Shown piece after piece: positions 56,036 to 64,000 of a stretch of 64,000 nt of DNA. This DNA comes from Okapia johnstoni (lineage: Eukaryota; Chordata; Mammalia; Artiodactyla; Giraffidae), in contig CM044308.1 of the NCBI GenBank assembly GCA_024291935.2, positions 121,732,501 through 121,796,500 of the forward strand, written 5' to 3'. The position numbers and the translations under genes were made by a program. A model generated the notes under the pieces. It saw only the letters and a list, made by a program, of their open reading frames with translations. It searched no databases and was not told the origin of the DNA. How positions within the stretch are numbered: the first letter of the stretch is position 1; every line of letters starts with the position of its first letter.

Positions 56036-57490
56036 TTGCTCAGTTCAATCACTCAGTCATGTCCAACTCTTTGTGACCCCATGGACTGCAGCACATCAGG
56101 CCTCCGTGTCCATCACCAACTCCTGGAGTTTACTCAAACTCATCTCCATTGAGTCAGTGATGCCATCCAACCATCTCATCCTCTGTCATCCCGTCCCCTG
56201 CCTTCTGTCTTTCCCAGCATCAGGGTCTTTTCCAGTGGGTCAGTTCTTCATATCAGGTGGCCAAAGTATTGGAGTTTCAGTTTCAAAATCAGTCTTTCCA
56301 ATGAATACTCAGGACTGATTTCCTTTAGGATGGACTGGTTGGATCTCCTTGCAGTCCAAGGGACTCTCAAGAGTCTTCTCCAACGGTGAAGGCAATGGCA
56401 CACCACTCCAGTACTCTTGCCTGGAAAGTCCCATGGACGGAGGAGCCTGGTGGGCTGCAGTCCTTGGGGTCGCTACGAGTTGGGCACAACACCACAGTTC
56501 AAAAGCATCAATTCTGTGGCACTCAGCTTTCTTTGTAGTCCAACTCTCGCATCCATACATGGCTACTGGAAAAGCCATAGCTTTGACTAGACGGACCTTT
56601 GTTGGCAAAGTAATGTCTCTAATTTTTAATATGCTGTTTTGATTGGTCCTAACTTTCTTCCAAGGGGCAAGTATCTTTTAATTTCATGGCTGCAGTCACG
56701 ATCTGCAGAGATTTTGGAACCTCCAAAAATAGTCTGTCACTGTTTCCCCATCTATTTGCCATGAAGTGATGGGACCAGATGCCATGATCTTAGTTTTTTG
56801 AGTGTTCAGTTTTAAGCCAGATTTTTCACTCTCCTTTTTTTACTTTCAACAAGTGGCTCTTTCGTTCTTCTTCGCTTTCTGCCATAAGGGTGGTGTCATC
56901 TGCATATCTGAGGTTATTGCTATTTCTCCCGGCAGTCTTGATTCTAGCTTGTGCTTCTTCCAGCCCAGCGTTTCTCATGATGTACTCTGCATATAAGTTA
57001 AATAAGCAGGGTGACAATATACAGCCTTGACGTACTCCTTTTCCTATTTGGAACCAGTCTGTTGTTCCATGTCCAGTTCTAACTGTTGCTTCCTGACCTG
57101 CATACAAATTTCTCAGGAGGCAGGTCAGGTGGTCTGGTATTCCCATCTCTTTCAGAATTTTCCACAGTTTATTGTGATCCACATAGTCAAAGGCTTTGGC
57201 ATAGTCAATAAAGCAGAAGTAGATATTTTTCTGGAACTCTCTTGCTTTTTCGATGATCCAGCAGATGTTGGCAATTTGATATCTGGTTCCTCTGCCTTTT
57301 CTAAATACAACTTGAACATCTGGAAGTTCACGGTTCACATACTGTTGAAGCCTGGCTTGGAGAATTTTGAGCATTATTTTGCTAGCGTGTGAGATGAGTC
57401 CAATAGTGTGGTAGTTTGAGCATTCTTTGGCATTGCCTTTCTTTGGGATTGGAATGAAAACTGACCTTTTCCAGAGCTTTGTTAGGTCCA
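56036..57490 (-). mobile_element. BovB LINE with an open reverse transcriptase segment
   Basis: Antisense element, 3' end at the left, truncated on the right at about ctgaccttttccagagc. Minus-strand codons 56,826-57,491 are open for 221 residues over the reverse transcriptase core: FIDYAKAFDYVDHNKLWKIL, RQGCILSPCLFNLYAEYIMR and an intact YADDTTLMA active site. RTE elements prime reverse transcription at nicked target DNA. A BovA SINE splits the 3' part, and the endonuclease is missing, so it is not autonomous. Confidence 0.93.
56385..56493 (+). repeat. BovA SINE nested in BovB
   Basis: Sense BovA (gaaggcaatggcacaccact to gggtcgctacgagttgggca) lies exactly between BovB words tctccaac and aacaccacagttc, which are adjacent in other BovB copies of this window. 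The flanking repeat is only about four to six bases. Confidence 0.92.
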
Positions 57491-58609
57491 TATATGTTTA
57501 ATTGTTAAATTTTCCTGATGGTTTGGCCTCTTTGTTTTTATTATAAAATGTTCTATCTCCAGTAATTTTTTCTGTTCTAAATTATATTTTGTCTAATATG
57601 TATACAGGTACTGCATCTTTCTTATGATTTCTGTTTGTATGACATAGTCCTTTCCATGTATTTACTTTGAAGCTATGTGTATTTTTGAATCTGAAGTATA
57701 TTTCTCTTAAACAGCCTTAGTTGGATCATTTTCTTTAATCTGGTCTTGCAGTCTCTGTGTTTTGATTGTTCATTCCTTTAATATTTACCATTATTGCTGT
57801 AATTGGATTTAAATCTATTATTTTACTGTTTTATATAGTTCTCATGTCATTTTTCTTCCTCCTTTACTAATGTTTAAAATGAAACAGTCAAGTTTCTTTC
57901 ATTTTTTACTGTATTTTAAAAATTATTAATGGAAGCATTAAAACTTATTTTATCTCATAAAAATCTACTTCCCTTTGTTCTGTTATTGTAAAATTTGTTA
58001 CATTTCTATGTTGTTGTTCCAAGAATTCAGTTATAAATACATTGTTTTAAAATGTTTTTAAAATATGAGAATAAAGAAGAAATATTCATTTATAATTGTC
58101 TTTTATAATTACATGATTAACTTTACTGGTGCTGTCTGGATTTTCATGTAGATTTGTGTTCAGTGTTGCCTGATTTCAAACTTAAGATTTTCCTTTATCT
58201 CAGTTTTATTTTTTTTTGTAAATGTCTTTATTTCACCTTTAAAAAAAATTGTTTTGTTTATCAGAAGGCTCTTGGTTGACAGTTTTTCTTAACTACTTTG
58301 AATGTTATCCCACTGTCTTTGAACATCACTGTTAACTGATTACGTAAACTGTTAACCATATTTGGGTTTCTTTCTATGTGATAAGTGGTTCTTCTCTTAT
58401 GTTATCAAAATTTTCTCTTGACTTTGACCTTCAGCCAATTTTGTGTGATGTGTCTGGGTGTGGTTCTTTGTGCTTATTTTACTGTAGTGTAACCTGGCAA
58501 TTAGCTTTTTGATTATAATGTTGGTGCCTAACATTAAGCTTTTGATCACTGAGACATTAATTTCAAAGTCATTTTTGAATAAATGTAACTGTTTTCTATG
58601 CAACTGGAT

Positions 58610-59080
58610 AAAGAACTAGGCTTCCTCACTCCAAGTTTTCCTTTTAGAAAGTCATGGGTGACCTAGATAACTGACTACTTGAGTAACCCTGTGTTTACCT
58701 TCATGCAATGTAATTCCCATTCTTATGTTGTAAATTTACCAACAAAGCCAGCCCTCAAAACCCTCAGCTCTCCGCCATCAATCCCAGTAAAGGCAGAACC
58801 CCAATTAATCCCATTCCATGCTTTCTCTTTCTCTCTCTACTTGGGACCTTGTTGGGTAGCTCCAGGTGTGTCCTGTATCCTTTTGGACCTGACCGTAATA
58901 AACCCTTGTCTTCCCCAAATTTCCCTAACATTTGTTTTTGAAGTGCATCTTGCAATCATAGTAACCACAAAGATGCGTCCAGTCACAACGTTGACTCTAG
59001 GCGGGGAAATGTCTCTGGGGCCTCACCACAAGTAATATGGGCCCAGCTGAGATCCGCCAGGCAACTCTAGTTGATAGCAT
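58610..59080 (+). repeat. Possible solo LTR in the old L1
   Basis: A more GC-rich island with a gaccgtaataaacccttgtc poly(A)-signal region near 58,890. C/T-rich sequence precedes it and a ctctggggcctcaccacaag part follows. It interrupts L1-like sequence on both sides. Ends and family were not determined. Confidence 0.35.
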
Positions 59081-59694
59081 TAGTGTTCATAGGCTAAAAT
59101 CTATGTAGAACAAGTAGTTGAAGTTTATTGACCTTCTTGGTTGTCTAAAATAATTTTTTTAATCAAATTGAGACTTTTTCAGTCATTAATTTTCTGTTTT
59201 TTTCTTGCTTTTTCTCTTTACTCTCCATTATGTATATGTTGGTACATTTAATGGTGTCTCACATTTCTCTGAGGCTCTGTTAATTTCTTCAACCTTTTCT
59301 CTATTCTTCAGATTGTATAATTCTCTATTAATCTATCTTTAAGTTTCTTGATTCTTAGACCAGTTCAGATAAACTATTGATCCCTTTATGCGATTTCCCC
59401 CCCCTTCTTTTGGTTACTCTACTTTTCAACTGCACTTGTTCCATTTGATTCTTTATTCTCCATTTGATGTGACATTGTATTCATATCTTCCTTAAGTGGT
59501 TCCTTTTTTGTTCTTTAAACATGTTTATAATAGCTTCTTTAGAGCCTGTATCTATTAAATGTGATAATCTGGGACCTCTCACAATTTCTGTTGCCTTCTG
59601 TTTTTTCCTGTGTATGAGTCACACTTTTCCATTTCTTTGTATGTATTATAATTTATTTTTCTGGAAAATTGACTTTTTATTAATCTTAATGTGA

Positions 59695-59910
59695 TGTGCT
59701 AAGGTGCTTCAATTGTGTCTGATTTTTTGTTGAGCCTGTGAACAGGAACCCGCCAGGCTTTTTTGTCCATGGGATTCTCCAGGCAAGAATACTGGAATGG
59801 GTTGCCATTTCCTACTCCAGGGAATCTTTCCCACTGAGGGATCAAACATGCCTCACTTTCCTCTCCTGCATTTGCAGGCGGTTTCTTTACCACCTAGCAC
59901 TACCTGGGTA
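59695..59910 (-). repeat. Bov-tA SINE, diverged
   Basis: Antisense: gtgcttcaattgtgtctgat, ccatgggattctccaggcaa, tgggttgccatttcctactc, ttctttaccacctagcacta. It closes the old L1 at the right. Confidence 0.88.
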
Positions 59911-59929
59911 GTAATTTGGAAACTGATTT

Positions 59930-60820
59930 TCCACCTTCAGCCTGTTTGTTTAATCTATATGCTCAGCACATCCTGAGAAATGACTGGCTGGATAAGTTTC
60001 AAGCTGGAATCAAGATAGGCAAGAGAAATGTCAACAAACTCAAATATGCAGATGATACCACTCTAATGGCAGAAACTGAAGAGGAACTAAAGAGTCTCTT
60101 GATGAGGGTAAAGGAGGAAAGTGAAAGAGCTGGCTTAAAATTAAATATTAAAAAAACTAAGATCATGGGATTCGGCCCCATTACTTCATGGCAAATATAG
60201 GGGGAAAAGGTGGAAGTAGTGACAAATTTCCTCTTCTTGGGCTCTAAAATCACTGACAGTGGTGACTGCAGCCATTAAATCAGAAGATGTTTGCTTCTTG
60301 GCAGGAAAGCTATGACAAACCCAGACAGTGTGTTGAAAAGCAGAGACATTACACTGCTTACAAATGTTCAGATATAGTCAAGTCTATGGTCTTCCCAGTG
60401 GTCATGTATGGTTGTGAGAGCTGGACTGTAAAGAAGGGGAAGTGCTGAAGAATTGATGCCTTCAAACTATGGTGCTGGAGAAGACTTCTGAGAGTCCCTT
60501 GGACAACAAGGAGATTAAACCAGTCAATCTTAAGGGAAATCAGCACTGAAAACTTGTTAGACAAGGACTGATGCTGAAGCTGAAACTTCAGTATTTTGGA
60601 CATCTGATGTGAACAGCTGGCTCATTGGAAGAGTCCCTGATGCTGGGAAAGATTGAGGGTGGTAGACGAGGGCGTCAGAGGATGAGATGGCAGGATGGCA
60701 TCACTGATGCAATGGACATGAGCTTGGACAAACTTCGGGAGATGGTGAGGGACAGAGAGATCTGGCATGCTGCAGTCCATGAGGTCGCAAAGAGTTGGAA
60801 ATGACTGGGCAACTGAATAA
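59930..60820 (+). mobile_element. BovB LINE 3' part
   Basis: Sense, starting inside the reverse transcriptase (CLFNLYAQHILRNDWLDKF, then YADDTTLMAE intact) and running to the 3' terminus (gcaaagagttggaaatgact). The frame is open for 94 codons at the start, then breaks. Confidence 0.92.
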
Positions 60821-60974
60821 CAAGTATTTTGAAGCCATTGATTTTGTCATGACCGCAAGATCTAGTGTTAAACAGTTGTTAAAGTCATATTTTTGTGATA
60901 AATTAGAAGTACAGACACTTTTATAAAATTTTATGCTGTATTCTATTGTAATCATCTGTGAAATGTTATATCGG

Positions 60975-61035
60975 TTTTTTTAAATTAATTTATTTATTTT
61001 AGTTGAAGGCTAATTACTTTACAATATTGCGAGGA
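60975..61035 (-). repeat. L1 3'-end fragment
   Basis: A T-rich tail, then ttatttattttagttgaagg, ctaattactttacaatattg: about 60 bp of antisense L1 3' end. Confidence 0.7.
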
Positions 61036-62220
61036 GGCATTGTCCAGATCAGGATTAATAGCAAGATATACTTAACATTTGTCAGTTTTTAAAAATAGAT
61101 TCTTTTATCTGTTGAATATTAAATGAAATAATATTTTTCAAGTACTGCATCACTTATGGACAAACTTCACAGCAACTGAGTTGTTAAATTAAGAAAAAAA
61201 AACACAACATATGTCGCTCAAGTAGTATAAAAGGATAATTCAGTGAAGAAAGCAGTACTATCAATATCAAGACCTGATGTATGAAGGGCAAGAAAGAAAT
61301 TAACATAGTACTTAAGGAGGATAAATCTATTTGGAGATGGAATTGTAAATGAGATGGAAAATCTAAAAGGAGAGGTGGAAGAGTTAAATTACTCCATATG
61401 AAAGGTGCTTCAAAAAATAACACTCAATGCTCACATAAGAAGACAGAGAAAAAGGCCTGTGTTATATAAATTTTAACTGAATTGAAATAAACATAATATC
61501 CATTCATTAGCAATATTAATGCCTAGTTCTTGAACTTGATGCTTTTGTAACTAAAAGACCTGTTGAAAGAGGAAAGGTTCATCATTGCTTTTTTTTATTG
61601 AAAGGATCAAGTTTTTGCAAGGGAAATCTGGAACTATACTAAAGTTCTTATGGATTCACCATGTGTCTGAAACTTAGATAATGTGTAAACCTTTCCACAG
61701 GTTTTCTGCCTTTTGAATGGAAAATAGTATCTGCCCATCAAAAAAGTGAATGGTAACTATGAAGGATACCTAGAGAAAAGACAGTATGTTTAATACTACA
61801 ACTCCAAAGCTTGCATTCTCCTGGGGATACTGAGAATAATATGCATGATACATATTTAGTATACTTGGTTATGAATGATTGTGAGGAAAAGAGATTATAT
61901 AACATCTGTCTTAACTTATGTGTGATCCTGTTCCCATTACAAATTCAAACATGGTTAAGATTATGCTGGGGAGCTATGCTTAACCATTAAAGCAAAAAGT
62001 AAAATAGACTTTCATGATTTTTATAAGAGGACTTGTACCTGAATGTATTTTTTCCTTTCAGGAGCCCAAAGGTAGTCTTCAGGTTTTGGTTTGTTTTTTT
62101 TTATGTTCCTTTGAGTTTGTATTATGCCACAGGTGATTTTATATTCACCAAGTGATTGATAGAAAATTTAGTATTATTTGTGCAGGCTCATTTTAGGACA
62201 GCACCATTCACGTTTCATGA
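61036..62220. other. AT-rich intergenic DNA
   Basis: About 1.2 kb with no gene or clear repeat recognised. Confidence 0.45.
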
Positions 62221-62221
62221 A

Positions 62222-62931
62222 ATTGTTGTTCAGTTGCTTAGTTGTGTCCGACTCTTTGCAACCCAATGGACTGCAGCATGCCACTAATCTTCACTATCTC
62301 CCAGAGTTTGCTGTCTTCCAGTATCATCCGGAGTTTGCTAAAACTCAAGTATACTGTGTTGATGATGCCATCTAGCCATCTCATCCTCTGATGCCCCCGT
62401 CTCCTGCCCGCAATCTTTCGCAGCATCAGGGTCTTTTCAGTGAGTCAGCTCTTTGCATCAGGTGGCCAAAGTATTGGAGCTTCAGCTTCAGCATCAATCC
62501 TTCCAAGGAAAATTCAAAACTGATTTCCTTTGGGATTGAATGGTTTGATCTCCTTGCAGTCCAAAGGACTCTTAAGAGTCTCATCTAGCACCACAGTTCA
62601 AAAGAGTCACTTCTTAGGGGCTCAGCCTTCTATATGGTCCAACTCTCACATCTGTACATACTACTGAAAACACAATAACTTTGAATAAATGGACCTTTGC
62701 TGGCAAAGTGATGTCTCTGCTTTTTAATATACTGTCTAGGTTTTATTCAGCTTTTCTTTTCAGGAGCAAGTGTCTTTAAATTTCGCTTTAAATTACTGAC
62801 ACTGTAGTCACCATTTGCAGTGATTTGGAGCTCAAGAAAATAAAGTCTGCCACTGTTTCCATTGTTTCCCCATCTATTTGCCATGAAGTGATAGGACCAG
62901 ATGTCATGAACTTTGTGTTTTGGATGTTGAG
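62222..62931 (-). mobile_element. BovB LINE, left part, split by an L1
   Basis: Antisense 3' terminus (ttgttgttcagttgcttagt) through the protein tail to tgtttt-ggatgttgag. The same element resumes at 63,942 after an L1 insertion. Confidence 0.9.
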
Positions 62932-63500
62932 GGCTTTTTTTCTTAATTAATTTATTTTAATAGGAGGATAATTTCTTTACAATATTGCGGTGGTTTTTTT
63001 TGCCATACATCGACATGAATCACTCGTGAGTGCACATGTGTATCCCCATCCTGAACCCCTCTCCCACTTTCCTCCCCACCTCATCCCTCTGAGTTGTCCC
63101 AGAGCACCAGCTTTGAGTGCCCTGCTTCAGGCATTGAGCTTGCACTGGTAATCTGTTTTACATATGGTAATATACATGTTTCAATGCTATTCTCTCAAAT
63201 CGCCCCACCCTCACCTTCTTCTACATAGTGCAAAAGTCTGTTCTTTACATCTGTGTCTCTTTTGCTGCCTTGCATGTAGGATCATCATTACCGTCTTTCT
63301 AAATTCCATATATATGCATTAATATACAGTATCGGTGTTTCTCTTTCTGACTTACTTCACTCTGTATAATAGGCTCCAGTTTCATCCACCTCATTAGAAC
63401 TGACTCGAATGTGTTCTTTTTCATAGCTGAGTAATATTCCATTGTGTATATATACCACAGCTTCTTTATCCATTTGTCTGCTGATGGACATCTAGGTTGG
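62932..63500 (-). mobile_element. L1 3' part of a 5'-inverted insertion
   Basis: Antisense L1: T-tail, taggaggataatttctttac, cgacatgaatcactcgtgag, and at the right the ORF2 C-terminus (KKLWYIYTMEYYSAMKKNTF, MKLEPIIQSEVSQKEKHRY). It breaks off at about 63,498 (gacatctaggttg). Confidence 0.9.
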
Positions 63501-63939
63501 GATGTTGGGTGGTACAAATCTGCCAGGAGTGTCACAGACTGAGATCAGCTCCCCAGAGGAGACACAAACACACAGCCTATCTGGGTCAGTGCCCTTGAAG
63601 AACACTTGAGAACCTGAGTGGCTTAGACCTGGGAAGTGCATGAAATGCAGGGTCCACTTGGGGTAGTGCCCTTGCAGAGCACTGTGGAGCCTGAGCAGTG
63701 TGGACCTGGGGGAGTATGTGCTGCCTTGGGCTGTGGCAAACCTAGTGTGGTCCATCCACTGCGAGCATTCCCCACACATGCCAGCTGTATTTGGTTGAAG
63801 TGTCCCTCCCTCTTCACAGCACAACTGAATGAGTGAACCTAAATAAGTGGCCACCTTCACCCCCTTGTGTCAGGGTTGAAATTAAACACTGTAGAGACTT
63901 GCAAACAGAGGAAGCCAAAATAAAGAAGGGGGAACCGCT
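63501..63939 (+). mobile_element. L1 5' UTR piece, inverted against the adjoining L1 3' part
   Basis: Plus-strand sequence of ruminant L1 5' UTR type: two about 77-bp near copies (gtgccctt at 63,589 and 63,666, each followed by gagcctgag-type and tagacctggg/tggacctggg words), then cacagcacaactgaatgagt and ggaaccgctc at the end. The orientation is opposite to the 3' part at its left. Confidence 0.75.
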
Positions 63940-64000
63940 CTGAATGTTGAGTTTTAAACCAACTTTTTCACTCTCCTCTTTCACCTTCATCAAGAGGCTC
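63940..64000 (-). mobile_element. BovB LINE, right part, runs off the window
   Basis: gaatgttgagttttaaacca, ctttttcactctcctctttc, catcaagaggctc: this continues the BovB interrupted at 62,931 and extends beyond the window. Confidence 0.88.

Larger units (their letters stand above)
52500..59690 (-). mobile_element. Old L1 LINE, split by younger insertions
   Basis: Diverged antisense L1 can be followed in order. ORF2 3' parts lie at 52,620-53,090 (gctagaacctctagcataat, gtctttcaccatttttcaat). More ORF2 lies at 54,640-55,075 (gatatcagagtaattctggc) and endonuclease-side parts at 55,240-56,035 and 57,495-58,600. ORF1/5' sequence lies at 59,160-59,690 (tgtctcacatttctctgagg). The insertions listed separately (Bov-tA, two BovB, an L1 3' end, an LTR-like segment) interrupt it. 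The exact ends are uncertain and it may be more than one old copy. Confidence 0.62.

Noticed and set aside
63573..63730. Two ~77-bp direct near-copies, considered as a CRISPR-like or satellite array
   Set aside because: Only two units, with no spacers of constant size, inside L1 5' UTR-type sequence.

Overview
This window is mammalian nuclear DNA from a ruminant, most likely a bovid. It carries many BovB (RTE-type) LINE copies, Bov-tA and BOV-A2 SINEs and a ruminant-type L1, and the one intact gene has vertebrate exon/intron structure. The species is not decided by the sequence alone. No bacterial, phage or CRISPR content was seen, and no intact gene was found beyond about 10.6 kb.

Left part (1 to about 22.7 kb), GC-richer and genic. 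A CpG-rich promoter at about 830-1100 precedes a complete 18-exon MKS1 gene on the plus strand (ATG 1101, stop 10581-10583, 558 residues). All introns are GT-AG and the spliced frame is open throughout. MKS1 encodes a B9-domain protein of the ciliary transition zone. Tail to tail with it, on the minus strand from 22,676 down to 12,142, lies a decayed eosinophil peroxidase (EPX) gene. Seven exons can be recognised, covering the catalytic domain to the C-terminus. They carry stop codons, frameshifts, altered splice sites and replaced catalytic residues, and the five or so 5' exons are absent. The EPX-MKS1 order matches the mammalian EPX-MKS1-LPO-MPO peroxidase cluster known from human; LPO would be expected just left of the window.

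Middle and right part (about 22.9 to 64 kb), AT-rich and without a recognisable gene. It is built from transposon layers: at least ten BovB pieces, about a dozen Bov-tA/BovA/BOV-A2 SINEs, an L1 of near full length on the minus strand (about 31.87-40.49 kb), several short L1 3' ends, one old L1 cut into pieces by later insertions (52.5-59.7 kb), LTR-like segments, a MER5A-like DNA transposon and old MIR elements. The L1 has a CpG-rich 5' UTR with about three tandem monomers of about 172 bp.

I found no evidence for a wholly new biological system. The points most worth a second look are the broken EPX gene and its missing 5' end, the change of sequence character at about 22.9 kb, the tandem-monomer L1 promoter, the indel-rich L1 body (old decay or poor consensus), and a 5'-inverted L1 inserted in BovB at the right edge. 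All identifications rest on reading the sequence and on remembered family features; no database search was run.
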